DNA of 64,000 nt from Siphonodentalium dalli. Its lineage: Eukaryota > Mollusca > Scaphopoda > Gadilida > Siphonodentaliidae. Position 1 is the stretch's first letter. Each line of letters begins with the position of its first letter. Both the position numbers and the translations under genes were made by a program. The notes below the pieces were generated by a model that saw only the letters and a program-made list of their open reading frames with translations, was not told the DNA's origin and ran no database searches. The DNA is taken from NCBI GenBank assembly GCA_032622095.1, contig CP136066.1, positions 155,519,152 to 155,583,151 of the forward strand. Direction: 5' to 3'. Shown here piece after piece: positions 44,980 to 56,160 of the stretch.

Positions 44980-45275
44980 GCACGTGACTTCCACAGAAGG
45001 GACAACGCATTACATAGATCATGACATTAAAGGTACTCAATCCGATAAATAATAACCACCTGATTTTAGAGTTATCCATCTTCATCCGCAATTTGTCCGT
45101 TTGACCACGTGTTTTCTGGGCCACTTCTCGAGAAATTAACAAACTTCAAAAATCGATATCTGATCACTCTGAGCTTTGATGGGTGGATTCCTCGACTCGA
45201 ATAAAATATTTTTTACCCCCGAAGCCAAAGAAATAGTGACTTAGGAGCGTCTGATCGGATTGAGCACCTTTAATA
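44980..45275 (+). repeat. Dispersed repeat R3, copy c
   Basis: Shared text includes GATCACTCTGAGCTTTGATG, GGTGGATTCCTCGACTCGAA and CCCCGAAGCCAAAGAAATAG, and it ends CGGATTGAGCACCTTTAAT. It is oriented opposite to copy d at 45825-46070. Confidence 0.6.
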
Positions 45276-45434
45276 TCTGCGCCCGTAGATATCATATTCC
45301 ACCAGTACAAATCCTGGGAACTTTCTTATGTTCTGTCTCCGTTATGTACTTTTAGGAGTGGCCCCGAGTGGGGTTATTTTGTTCCATGTACCTGTAGTTC
45401 TGACCCGTTCTGACAGGGAACTTTATAATTTGAA

Positions 45435-45579
45435 TATACAGGAGTCCTATTTATTGGAGGTAAATGTTCAGATAATAGTTTTAACAAACGACATGCATTT
45501 ATGCAGTAATTTGTTGAACTTATTATCTGAACCGTTCCGAAAGGAACTTCTCATCAATGAGTATTTAGTATAGAAAGAG
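45435..45579. mobile_element. MITE R2, right half
   Basis: TCCTATTTATTGGAGGTAAA, TCAGATAATAGTTTTAACAA with its complement TTGTTGAACTTATTATCTGA, and the end TTTAGTATAGAAAGAG before TTAA (45580-45583) match the 1877-2114 family. The left end is not recognisable. Confidence 0.6.
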
Positions 45580-45824
45580 TTAAATCTTCCGGCATGAAAT
45601 CAAAGCTAGTAATGCATCGCTCTTGTCACGTTCTGGTATTCAAAATAGGTCCATGAATACACGAAGTACTTTTATACACACTCGTTCCTAGTGATAACAA
45701 TGAATACCGTCTGTCTCACTCACTTCTTATTTGCGAACCTATATATACTTGTGAACTCAATCAAGAGCTTTTAACAACATATAGAGTTGGTCTGGTGTTC
45801 GTGTACCCTGTCTTAAAGATGGAC

Positions 45825-46070
45825 AATCCGAATTAACGCTCCCAAATTACTCTTTCTTTGGCTTCGGGGGTAAACAAAAAGATTCGAGTCGAGGAGCCCA
45901 CCCATCAAATCTCAGAGTGATCAGATGTCGATTTTTGATAATAGGGCCATATTTCTTTGAACAACATGTTGATAAATAACACGTATTGGGAAATTCTATA
46001 CCATAGTTGACAGTGGTTAGCATTACTTTCTTGTAATTAATCGGTTTTGATAACTAAAGCGTATTTTGAA
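45825..46070 (-). repeat. Dispersed repeat R3, copy d
   Basis: Reverse orientation copy with GGCTTCGGGGGTAAACAAA, ACCCACCCATCAAATCTCAG, AACAACATGTTGATAAATAA and CATAGTTGACAGTGGTTAG. Confidence 0.6.
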
Positions 46071-46084
46071 GAAATGTTGTTGTT

Positions 46085-46407
46085 GCATGTTTTTCTTACA
46101 TTTTAAATTTTTTTTTATCATATTGTTATAATTTTTTCATACATTCTATAACAATTTTTATAATTTTTTCTTATATTCTTTGACAATGTTATCATTTTTT
46201 ATTTCATTCTTTAAACAAATTTATCATTTTTTTTTTATCATTTCTTTCTTACATTCTTTGACAATTAAAAAAAAAATTATCATTATTTCTTACATTTTTT
46301 AACAATTAAAAAAACGATATAAAATTCGTTAGGCCAATGCATTCTCTTATATATGCGAGGCGACATATGGCCTACTCGCATTTATAAGAGAATGCATTGG
46401 CACAGGG
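46085..46407. repeat. AT-rich tract plus palindrome family P, copy f (46333-46401)
   Basis: Long AT-rich text with repeated TTCTTTGACAAT / TTTCTTACATT pieces leads to TTAGGCCAATGC, the 69-bp palindrome, then ACAGGG. This is the right half of the composite seen intact at 36491-36733. Confidence 0.75.
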
Positions 46408-47196
46408 TTTTCGCCAAAAATCAGGATTTTGAAATTACATTCATAATGTTTTAGATTATGTTTTCAGCTTTAACTGGACAAAAAGCCAAACATAAAACGC
46501 AAAACAGTGTCACAAAATATGAAAAAAATAAGTTAAATGATTGAGTAAATACCTTTTGGATCCACGTACGTATTTCCGAGACAATCGCGTGTTCAGCGTG
46601 AGATCGTTCGATTGGTGGTTTGAATCAGCATGTTTCAGCGGGCTCTTTTAACTGGTTCGAGAACCGATCACCAGTATACTTCTAGAGATCTGATTGGTCC
46701 ATGCCAGTTAACGCGGTCTATACATAGAACAAATACGATACGCAATGTGTGGGTTTTCCCCTCATATCTAAAATCTATAAACAGAAAAATGAAGGTTCGC
46801 CTGCGAACTTTGATCGGATCGATATGGAATTAAGACGTTTTGTTTACATGGAGTCACATTTAATTGTGGTATATGAATGAACTGTGCAAGGAACAAGGAG
46901 AATTTGCTCTACATTCCTATTTATAAACATACTTCAAGGTGATATTTGGCCAATCGACTTTGCTCCGAAAAGAAACATCGATAACAGAACACAACACACA
47001 CACTCATTGGTATATCGACGACTGCGTGGCGTGCAACCGTCGTGTTCGATATCAGCTGATTTGTCGAACAAACATGGATGCAGCGGCAATATGGGTGACG
47101 CTCCTCCGATGGCGGCACATAACAACTATAACAACCGCCAATTCAAGCATGAAACTACTTGAAATGTCTTTGAATACTGACCTTTCCAACACGCCT
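46408..47196. other. No gene recognised
   Basis: Several overlapping frames on both strands (46630-47205) have no recognisable motif, and their overlap in all frames argues for chance. Confidence 0.4.
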
Positions 47197-47551
47197 TTAA
47201 AGTGATGTTAAACACTCAAGTAGGGTGGTCAAATAGAAAGCAGTTATATTTTACAAATATTGTATCCAAATTGACAACACACACCGTCATTATTATAGAT
47301 TAATGAAATGCAGTGACTCTCGACGGCGAAATAATTTTCGTAAGTTTATCACCGATAGTTGCGTCCCGAATCTAGAAGTAAATATTTACATTTGAGCGTA
47401 GTTCAGATGGTGTTTCTTTGGAGAGGTAGGGTCGATTTGCTTCAGCTTTTCGGCTATGTTAGTAGAATGGTACACCCCCCCCCCCCCCCAGTTGGCACGG
47501 TGCACGAATACTAACTTACCAGTTTCACGTATCCGAACAAATGCATAATAT
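47197..47551 (+). repeat. Dispersed repeat R1, copy d
   Basis: Starts TTAAAGTGATGTTAAACACT and runs to GCATAATATGT. Landmarks ACAACACACACCGTCAT and GTCGATTTGCTTCAG are retained. A C run (about 47477-47489) lies inside, and the right TTAA is lost. Confidence 0.7.
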
Positions 47552-48224
47552 GTATTCCCGACGTTGGAGATGATTTTGGCTTTGATAAAACTTTACGTCC
47601 GGGAAAACTTATACTCTGACAAAAACGAGCCAAAGTCATTCAAATTTTCCAGTTTTCGTACCCCCCCCCCCCGCACACAAACACAGAAGTGATAAAACGC
47701 TCTTCATTCTCACCATACTATAGGAACAGAAGAAGAAGAAGGAACGCCCTTTATTCTAACATGTTGAAGAAAAATCGGTACCCGATTCTGTAAATTCTCC
47801 CTAATGAAAAAATACAATATATATAGTATTACCATAGTTCGAAAAAAATGCAATAAATATTTTGAAATTGGGAAAAATTGCTTGGATTTTGAAAAATAGT
47901 GTCACATATAATCTGCTATAACATGTGAAACACATAGGCTATTGACGGGCAACATATCTAAAAAAATTGCCCCAAAGACATAGCAAAACAATTTGGATGA
48001 TGGAATGCCCATTATATTTCTGTGAAAATGCGCTGTGGGCATGAACTTAACGGTTAACCCCACCCCCTAAAATATAATTTTCTTAGAAAAATTAATTGTA
48101 TAGTTTACACTTAGAATGCCGCATGCAAAGAAGGCTTTATGGGCATACAATGAAACAACGTAGAGACTGATGAAGGGGAATTATAAACAACCTTGTCCGA
48201 ACGTGTTCTAAGATGAAAATTTTG
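47552..48224. other. No gene recognised
   Basis: Contains a poly-C run near 47661-47672 and AT-rich sequence. Nothing supported. Confidence 0.4.
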
Positions 48225-48750
48225 GGGAAAATAGTGAAAAATGGTAATTTGAAATGTCCCAGTGAATTGTCGATTTTCCTGTACTTTTTTCTTCGCGGCA
48301 TGAGTCAACCACCAGCACTTAGTTGACGGATCATGGCTTCCTGGTATGCTTGCTCTTTCTTGATGAAGTCTATCATCTTGTAGATGTTTGGATGAGAACC
48401 AGCGATGAAAAGCTGCAGCTTACGATGCCACCCTTCAACGTGGTTTGTGGTACGGGATCCGATGGTATCGTGGTGGTTCCATGTGTATCGTCCATGATCA
48501 CCTTCCACCCAGTATGTGGTCATGTAGTCAGTAAACATTTCTATATTGTCACTAACTGGGGCTTCGTCGAGACTAATGAACCATGCATCACTGATGAGAT
48601 GAACCGGCACAAGTGGGAGGGCGATGGCTCTACGAATCAGCTTCTTAACTTCATCGTCGTCTGTGTATAGAACCTTCAGACCACACTTCTGTGCATATTT
48701 CCAAACAGCCTGTCCATAATGGAAAAAACAGCCTTTCAGTGTCACTCCTT
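48225..48750 (-). pseudogene. C-terminal fragment of a MULE-type (Mutator-like) transposase
   Basis: On the minus strand the frame reads FQGVTLKGCFFHYGQAVWKY, then DEVKKLIRRAIALPLVP, DYMTTYWVEGDHGRYTWNHH and RTTNHVEGWHRKLQ. The GCFFH..Q..W and T-N-x-x-E-x-W-H blocks are typical of the end of MULE transposase domains. A stop (TGA at about 48305) interrupts a frame that continues with PRRKKYRKIDNSLGH, so it is broken. The upstream catalytic part is missing. It lies back to back with the LINE starting near 48860. Confidence 0.75.
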
Positions 48751-48861
48751 GGAATGTTAGTCAGACTGACAACAAAACCAAAAGTAAACAAGGATAAAGC
48801 CAATGCAAATACCAAAACAAGCTGTCGTGATACCCAAAACTGTAACTGGCAGCCTCACAAG

Positions 48862-49523
48862 CTGAAATAGCACGGCTTGAAGATATCATAAACGAACAAG
48901 CAAAAACCATAAAAATATTGAGAACAAGAAATGAAAACACCTTTAACGATATCCAACTACCAGCAAATGAACCAAATCACCAAGGTTTCATGCAAAGACT
49001 ACAACAATTAGAATATGAACAAATCAAAATAAGAATGTCGAATGCCGAAACAAAAATCGAAAAGATACTTGGGCACGCCGAGACAAATGTTCATGTTACA
49101 AGACAATCACACAGTCAGGCTACGCAAACTGATAACTATAACGATCTGAAAACAATATCGAAGCCAGATAGCATGTATATGAGTTACAATAAATGTAACA
49201 AAATCCATGAGCAATTAAGACCACAACAACAGTTACATAAATCAGCTGTAATGTTGCATCAACCGCCACCTAATGACTATAAAACCAACATCCAGAGTCA
49301 ACCACTTCAAAATGAATATAACATCACATATAAACAGCCCCAAACATATCATATAAGAAATGAGGTAATTCAACATCATATGAATAAGCCACAAAACAAC
49401 ATGGCCCAAGTTGACAATAGCTCCTGTAATTCACAAATGTCCCAGCACAACCAGGGACTATATAGCGGGAGTAACAACACCAATCTCCACATAACAGGTA
49501 TAAAAATATACCAAATAGCATAA
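48862..49523 (+). pseudogene. LINE 5' region, ORF1-like coiled coil and Gln/Asn-rich segment
   Basis: The frame opens with AEIARLEDIINEQAKTIKIL, a likely coiled coil, then QRLQQLEYEQIKIRMSNAET and a long Gln/Asn/His-rich stretch to about 49520. No domain is recognised there. It is in a different frame from the endonuclease region that follows; a second shift lies between 49559 and about 49790. I take it as the N-terminal part of the same LINE. Confidence 0.55.
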
Positions 49524-49653
49524 CAAGTGAAGATAATCAAAAGCAAAATTCACATAATGTGTTAGAGTATGGCAGAGCCTCGACCCAAAGGGCCATCCAT
49601 ATACCAACGAACTATCCGCCCCCGATGAGACCACACAATCAATTGACCATACC

Positions 49654-50901
49654 ATGCACAAATGTGCAACCGAACCAAATCCCACACCTTCCGAACCAAT
49701 ATCAGACACAACAACCAGTAAAAAATGGGACAACAAACATGCCCCAAATGGGAACTCCGACAAACTATCAGTCAATAAAGACTATAGAATGTTATCTTCG
49801 GCTATGCAGCCGGTTACCGAAACGAGACATGACAAAAAACAATATCGGAGAGAGACAACATCAATAAAATCTCCGGAAACAGATAACAACAAAGCAATTC
49901 CCACACTAAATATTAAAATTGCATCGATAAACACACAGAATATAAGATCAAATAAAGTGGTGCTAAAATACGCCATGGAAACATATAAAATCTTATGTTT
50001 ACAAGAACACTGGCTATTCGATTACGAAACTGGAGAACTATCCAATCTAGCACCACATTTCAATAACTACAGTAAAGAAGTAGATCGCGAAGACCCCATA
50101 CCACCAAACATGAAGATCAGAGGGTATGGAGGGGTTGCAACATTGTGGCATAAAGATTACAACACCATCATAGCCCCAACAGATGATGGTGGTAACAGAA
50201 TTGTCTGTATCGTTATACAAAGTTGCCCAATAAATATCTGCTTAATTAATGTATACATGCCCAGCGATTCCCATTCCGCAAAACAAAAAGGGAAAGATGA
50301 ATACAAAGAGACGCTAGAACAAATATACGCTATTATGGTAAAATATTCTGACCACAAAATACTAATAGCTGGAGATATGAATGCGTCACTAAATAGACAA
50401 ACACCTACTGCACAAGACAAGCTCTTTATGCAATTATATAAAGACCATAAGCTGACAACATCTGATGGGTACATCCCCAAATCAACCTTTAAACACCACA
50501 ATGGGAAATCACAATCTGTTATTGACTATTTCTTAGAATCAACACAACACAACAAAATTCTAACAAATATGCAGGTCATCGATGACCCAAATAATGTATC
50601 TGACCATGAACTCATTGAAATGTACATGACAATATCAACACTACCAAAAACCCAAACCATTTCCAACATGGCTAAAACAAACCGAATAAACTGGGAAAAA
50701 TGTGATATAGATGCCTATAAACAACAAGCGAAGGCAATAAGACAAATCACTACAAATGAAATAACAAATAATCTTGAACAATCAATCAGAAAGATGGGCC
50801 TGATCTTAAAAACGGCAACAGAAGGGGCTACACCAGCAAGAAAGCACAAAAAAAAGCTCAGAAGGGCACAAACAGTGGAACTCCCAAATAGCCCATGCTA
50901 A
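49654..50901 (+). pseudogene. Second LINE, endonuclease domain
   Basis: From about 49910 the frame shows an apurinic-type endonuclease. The blocks are IKIASINTQNIRSNK, ILCLQEHWLF (about 49990), GYGGVATLWHK, CLINVYMPSD, ILIAGDMNAS (about 50360), SVIDYFLEST and NVSDHELIEM (about 50595). Catalytic-type residues N, E, D/N and SDH are all present. The protein ends at 50901 with a Lys-rich segment. The missing in-frame link to the reverse transcriptase and two upstream frameshifts show decay. It belongs to a different family from the 8.8-12.5 kb LINE. Confidence 0.8.
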
Positions 50902-50983
50902 AAAAAATAAAAAAAATAGCACATTATGAAGGAAAGCAGCAGGAAAACCAAACGATGCGAAAAATGCAATCAAAGCTGCAAAA

Positions 50984-52225
50984 ATGACTACCAAACAGAA
51001 ACTCAAAAGCATTCAGCACCAACAAGTAGCAACGAACAGAGCATTGCTATATGACGAAATATCACAAGCTAATACAACTAATGATCAAATATTATTTTAC
51101 AAACTCATTAAACAACAACGACTCACTAAAACATCTATAACAGATTACATCGAGATTGACGGACGCATGGACATTAAACCGACCGTGGTTGAATCATGAC
51201 AATGTGAAGAAAGCAATATTTTGTAAAGTGTGCATTGACGCTGGTATATAAGCAATTTGTTCGTAACAGACTGTTTTAATCTGGAGAAAGATTACGTCAC
51301 TCTGCACGAAACAGCAAAAGGTTATTATTTTACATTTAATCCCCTAATCCCCCATTGTCTGTCTGGTCACTCACGGGACTCCCGCACAATGCATGTTTAT
51401 GATGACATTGTATTTATGACGGTCGAGGTTTATGAGCACCAAGTGTAAGACAATAGCTTAATCAGCCAAATGTGAATCACGACAGATATTTTGTGGCTAT
51501 TTGTCGTCAATACCGATACAGTCAAAATAATATGCCAGCTTTTATGACAGATTGTAATTTGATAATGGCGTAACAATATTAAGTTATTAGTTTCCAGATG
51601 TCACTTAGATATTTTCGCAAGGATAAATATTTAATGATTTAAAACAAAATATTGATATAAAACAAACAAACAAAATTAAGAAGGACAATCCCGGGTTACC
51701 CCCGGCCAAAAAACATTTGGCTAAAGTTTTTTTCATTTGGCTAATGAAATTTTCATGTGGCTAAACTTTTGGCTAATTTTTTTTTCGGTCCAGCGTGAAC
51801 ACTGACGTCAATACAGTACAGAACATATGACTGACGGTTGGTACATCCATTTCAAAAGATTAGCCGAACCGAAAATAGCTGATAGATTTGATACAAAATA
51901 CTACACACATGTATCAAATGACATCAAAGACATCGAACACATCTGTCGATTAACAGCACCATCTCTAAAATCTATCACGGTTCAATAAATTGAAACAATA
52001 ATAAGACAAATGAAATTGAACAAAGCGCCATACTATGCCGGAATCACAGCAGAACATCTTAAATGCAGCACAGAAGACTGTGCACCAGTAATTACAAACA
52101 TCATAAACACCATCTATAACAACAGAACGGCGCCAAAAGAAATAAAAACTGGTATACTGACACCTGCCCCCAAAAAGGATAAAGATCCCACAAAACCAGG
52201 GAACTACAGGGGCATAACCAGGAGT
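50984..52225 (+). pseudogene. Second LINE, linker and start of reverse transcriptase, interrupted
   Basis: TKQKLKSIQHQQVATNRALL then FYKLIKQQRLTKTSITDYIE (50984-51199) is the linker, cut at 51200. LINE sequence resumes at about 51830 with DGWYIHFKRLAEP, followed by MKLNKAPYYAGITAEHLKCS and APKKDKDPTKPGNYRGIT (52010-52220), the fingers of a reverse transcriptase. It stops abruptly at about 52225; the catalytic part is absent. A stop (TAA at about 51987) breaks the second part. Confidence 0.75.
51201..51826. mobile_element. ~630-bp insertion inside the second LINE
   Basis: The LINE frame is cut at ATGAC (51196-51200) and resumes after ATGAC (51827-51831), a candidate 5-bp target duplication. 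The insert has no recognisable protein or strong terminal repeat. Its right third carries TTTGGCTAA repeated four to five times (51715-51775). I cannot assign a superfamily. Confidence 0.5.
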
Positions 52226-52254
52226 ATGGGAGGCCAAATTCACATTTAATAATG

Positions 52255-52385
52255 AATTGCGCTTAAGCGCAATTGATTGCGCTTAAATGCAAATAATTGC
52301 GCTTAAGCGAAAATACCACATATTGTGCTTAAGCACAAATAGGGCATTTACGCTTAAGCGTAATGAATTGCGCTTAAGCGTAATG
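52255..52385. repeat. Cluster of GCTTAAGC palindromes
   Basis: The cluster starts with the perfect 20-bp palindrome AATTGCGCTTAAGCGCAATT (52255-52274). Within 130 bp there are further copies of the core: TTGCGCTTAAATGCAA, TTGCGCTTAAGCGAAA, TTGTGCTTAAGCACAA, TTACGCTTAAGCGTAA and TTGCGCTTAAGCGTAA. The spacing is irregular (20-40 bp). It marks the abrupt 3' end of the second LINE. Confidence 0.85.
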
Positions 52386-53870
52386 GTGACTACTATCTAA
52401 CCTACCCATAAACTATTGGCATGACCTGGTGTATCACCTAGCAACACAAGAGGAGCATTGGGCTAATTTTACTCAAACAATCAACTCAACAGTCAACTGT
52501 GAGTATGTGTTCAACAATGATAATCCCTAATTACATATTATCAGCATCCCTATATCCAAAGAATTGATGTCTCCTTCCCGGAACTCTAGTAATTTTTTAT
52601 ATGATGTTTTTTAATGTATTTTTGCACAGATTTGGGCCATTACTATGGCCATATACTATAGCATGCATGTGGTGTTACTGCATGAGGGCTTGCTTACCTC
52701 ATATGGTTTACTTATTTACTTAAATCAGGGGAAAAAACCCTATTTTCATATTATCAGCATCCCTGTCCCAAAATATTGGTGTCTCATCAGGGACATATCC
52801 AGGCCGTTTTTCATACCGTTTACCGGTTTGGTCGCCCAAACTACAGGCGCCCCCCAAAAAAAAATTACCAAAAAAAAACAAAAACAAACAAATTAGTTTT
52901 TTAATTCAGGTCCCAATTCATATCATAACAAGATATATATATTTATATATATTGATATAAGACATGTAAGTTTACAAAAAGATTTAACTTAAGTTTAACA
53001 GTTGGAATAATACTCTAAAGTATGTTTGGCTTTATCTAGCTTTCATCTGTGAAAACTTCAAATAGTTAACCCTTCAGACTTCAGTATTTCAATCAAATTC
53101 AAGTGAAATTACACAATACAGTAGAGGAACAGTGACAATTTGATCAAGTAAACCTGGTTATCATATGGGATCTCATAATACCCAATGAATAATTAACATA
53201 GAGATTAGTACTACTAGTAATTACTACATGTAACTTAATAGACATTATTTCTGTACTACTAGTATATTATGAATGTGTCTCTCACTTGAATTTTAGAAAA
53301 TAGCCTATTATATGAATTACAGTGATATTGGTCTCATTTCAAGCAGGATAAGCATAATCCATTGAACAAAAAGATATCTGACAATAACTTATAAGCATTT
53401 CCAATCCATACATATATACAAAAAATTCCAAAGTTATGCTTCAGAAACTTGATCAAAGTGAACTCTCAGTAAAAATTCAAAATACTGACTCCAAGAGCTC
53501 TAGATTAGCTCTCAATGCATTGGATAACAAATCCAGGGGGAGACCCCACCATCAGCAGTGGGATACCCCCTCCCAAACCTCCCTCGCGCATGTCTTTGGG
53601 ATATGCATATCATTGCCCAAAAACAGGTGTCCCCAACAAATCGCTGGATATTTCACTGCTCATTCCTGGAGCTTTGGTGTCTCAGTCTTCGAGCTCTAGT
53701 TTTGTTTTTATTGAATCAGCATCTCTTGCACAAATCTATAGTATTTCCATGGTTATATAGTGTGAATGTGGTGTCACCGAGGGCTTGCTTCCCTCATAAA
53801 TTATGGTGTGACTGTATACTCGAAAATTGAAGAAAATCAAAGTCGCCCCGACTAATACAGAAAATAATGA
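52386..53870. other. No gene; weak diverged repeats
   Basis: ATCAGCATCCCT followed by a GGTGTCTC-like phrase recurs at 52541 and 52752, and a related ATAGTATTTCCATGG...GGGCTTGCTT block recurs near 52640 and 53735. This suggests an old tandem repeat of about 200 bp. No coding feature is supported. Confidence 0.4.
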
Positions 53871-53874
53871 GGTG

Positions 53875-54178
53875 TGTGAAGTTGGGTTGACATTGGACGT
53901 TGGACGTTCAACAAGAACGATCTAAACACCGCATATTTGCAGATGAAAATTACTGTGAAGTTGGTTTGACATTGGACGTTGGACGTTCAACAAGAACGAT
54001 CTAAACACCGCATATTTGCAGATGAAAATTACTGTGAAGTTGGTTTGACATTGGACGTTGGACGTTCAACAACAACGATCTAAAAACCGCATATTTGCAG
54101 AGGAAAATTACTGTGAAGTTGGTTTGACATTGGACGTTCAACAACAACGATCTTAAAACTGCTTATTTGCAGCTGAAT
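53875..54178 (+). repeat. 79-bp tandem repeat, four copies
   Basis: TGTGAAGTTGG starts units at 53875, 53954, 54033 and 54112, exactly 79 bp apart. Each contains ACATTGGACGTTGGACGTTC, AACGATCTAAA and CGCATATTTGCAG. The last unit lacks one GGACGTTG. Its core also begins each unit of the larger array that follows. Confidence 0.95.
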
Positions 54179-54540
54179 CGAATCGCACATAGGCACAGGT
54201 AGAACCGCTTTGTTTCGGTCCAAGCGGTATTGCGTGGAAATAATATATGCTCCATAGGATTTCCCTATACCGAAATTTCAAGGTTATTGATCCACTGGTT
54301 TTGACTCTACCCTCTGCACTCACTGCGAACTTTAGACAGAATTTTCTAAGTCGAACATCCATTTGTTTACCTTTCGAAAGACATTCGAACAGACATTCAA
54401 ATATATGCTTCTGGCCCAATTATAGGGCCCGTTTCGGGTGCCATGGGCGTACCTGGATGTGTAACGAATGAAAATCATCGGCATATCATAATGCTTGCAG
54501 TTTGTGAGATAATGGGGGTGATCAAATATTTGGGAATATC

Positions 54541-54761
54541 GCTGTGAAGTTGGACGGACGTTGGACGTTCGTGGACATTCGCGACACGGTCTGTTTTCAA
54601 TGAAATACCATAGAGTCGCATGTGTTGATATGACTAACAGCTGCCTTGTGCCCACACAACTCTTTTAAAATAAAAATCACCCTCCTTGCAAACATATTTC
54701 CATGCAAATAATCAAATTGTTGAATGTCCACGAACGTCCAACGTCCGTCTAACTTCACAGC
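54541..54761. repeat. 221-bp hairpin inside the 776-bp unit, copy 1
   Basis: GCTGTGAAGTTGGACGGACG at the left and CGTCCGTCTAACTTCACAGC at the right are inverted copies over about 40 bp with one mismatch. This looks like a small MITE carried along by the tandem array. Confidence 0.85.
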
Positions 54762-55315
54762 AGTATTTCCAAAAAAAAACAAAAACGCAGTTTTCAGTTT
54801 GCACCAGGAGACTTCTCTAGACCTAATTCGCGCTCTCAAACAGACAAATTTTCATTTTTTTTTTAGAGAATTTTCCGAATGTTTTTTTTTTGAAAAACAT
54901 TGGACGTTGGACGTTCAACACTGTCGATCTAAAAAAGGGTTACCGGCAGGTGACTCGAATCGAACATGGGCACAGGCAGAACTGCTTTGTTTCGGTCCAA
55001 GCGGTATTTCGTGGGAATAATCTATGCTCCATACGTCTTCCATGCCGAAATGTCAAGGTTATTGATCCACTGGTTTTGCCTCTACCCTCTGCACTCACTG
55101 CGAAATTTAGCCAAAATTTTCGAAGTCGAACGTCCATTTGTTTACCTTTCGAAAGACATTCAAACAGACATTCAAATATATGCTTCTGGCCCAACTATAG
55201 GGCCCGTTTCGGGTGCCATGGGCGTACCTGGATGTGTAACGAATGAAAATAATCGGCATATCATAATGCTTGCAGTTTATGAGATAATGGGGGTGATCAA
55301 ATATTTGGGAATATC

Positions 55316-55536
55316 GCTGTGAAGTTGGACGGACGTTGGACGTTCGTGGACATTCGCGACACGGTCTGTTTTCAATGAAATACCATAGAGTCGCATGTGT
55401 TGATATGACTAACAGCTGCCTTGTGCCCACACAACTCTTTTAAAATAAAAATCACCCTCCTTGCAAACATATTTCCATGCAAATAATCAAATTGTTGAAT
55501 GTCCACGAACGTCCAACGTCCGTCTAACTTCACAGC
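55316..55536. repeat. 221-bp hairpin inside the 776-bp unit, copy 2
   Basis: Same structure as 54541-54761, displaced by 775 bp, with the same ~40-bp terminal inverted repeats. Confidence 0.85.
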
Positions 55537-55806
55537 AGTATTTCCAAAAAAAAACAAAAACGCAGTTTTCAGTTTGCACCAGGAGACTTCTCTAGACCTA
55601 ATTCGCGCTCTTAAACAGACAAATTTTCCATTTTTTTTTAGAGAATTTTCCGAATGTTTTTTTCTTTGAAAAACATTGGACGTTGGACGTTCAACACTGT
55701 CGATCTAAAAAAGGGTTACCGGCAGGTGACTCGAATCGAACATGGGCACAGGCAGAACTGCTTTGTTTCGGTCCAAGCGGTATTTCGTGGGAATAATCTA
55801 TGCTCC

Positions 55807-55906
55807 NNNNNNNNNNNNNNNNNNNNNNNNNNNNNNNNNNNNNNNNNNNNNNNNNNNNNNNNNNNNNNNNNNNNNNNNNNNNNNNNNNNNNNNNNNNNNN
55901 NNNNNN
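55807..55906. other. Assembly gap of 100 N
   Basis: Exactly 100 N, the usual placeholder for a gap of unknown size. It falls inside the 776-bp tandem array, so the true array length is unknown. Text after the gap does not resume the array. Confidence 0.99.
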
Positions 55907-56043
55907 TCAATATGGGCCTATTTCAGATTTTTTTTAAATGTATTACTGGTGCTCTGGAAGAGATTCGGTTGGCTCAGGGCGGATAGTCCCTTTCCCTAAT
56001 GAAATTGCATTCCGGGATGATCTCAGTCCACTTCTTTTCTTAA

Positions 56044-56054
56044 GCGCATGCGCA
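56044..56054 (+). promoter_or_regulatory. NRF-1-type site upstream of the COX7C-like exon
   Basis: GCGCATGCGCA is a perfect palindromic NRF-1 core. It lies 107 bp before the ATG of a putative nuclear gene for a respiratory-chain subunit, the gene class this factor is known to control. An ACTACTACTTTCCCAC segment follows at about 56081. Function is inferred from motif and position. Confidence 0.6.
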
Positions 56055-56160
56055 TATACTTGCAGCCAATGAAGGTTACGAACTACTACTTTCCCACAAC
56101 ACCCAGTCAGTTAGCGTTGTCCAATTGCAATTGCCGCAAGTTCACCTTGGAAAAACAATC

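Larger units (their letters stand above)
54150..55806 (+). repeat. ~776-bp tandem array running into the assembly gap
   Basis: Equivalent points (e.g. TATAGGGCCCGTTTCGGGTG at 54421 and 55196; TGGACGTTGGACGTTCAACA at 54901 and 55678) are 775-777 bp apart. At least two full units and part of a third precede the N gap. Units are about 97% alike from 54400 on, indicating recent amplification. Frames are duplicated in both units but contain no recognisable domain. Confidence 0.9.

Noticed and set aside
46658-46675. GGTTCGAGAACC as a tRNA B box
   Set aside because: No matching A box, acceptor stem or cloverleaf could be built around it; it is simply a short palindrome.
46630-47205. Cluster of overlapping frames on both strands
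   Set aside because: Several mutually overlapping frames with no motifs; consistent with locally lower AT content, not with a gene.
54153-55430. Duplicated frames encoding 'MGTRQLLVIS...' and 'MGQKHIFECL...' proteins
   Set aside because: They repeat only because the 776-bp unit is duplicated; changes between copies are not concentrated at silent positions as far as I can see and no domain is visible.
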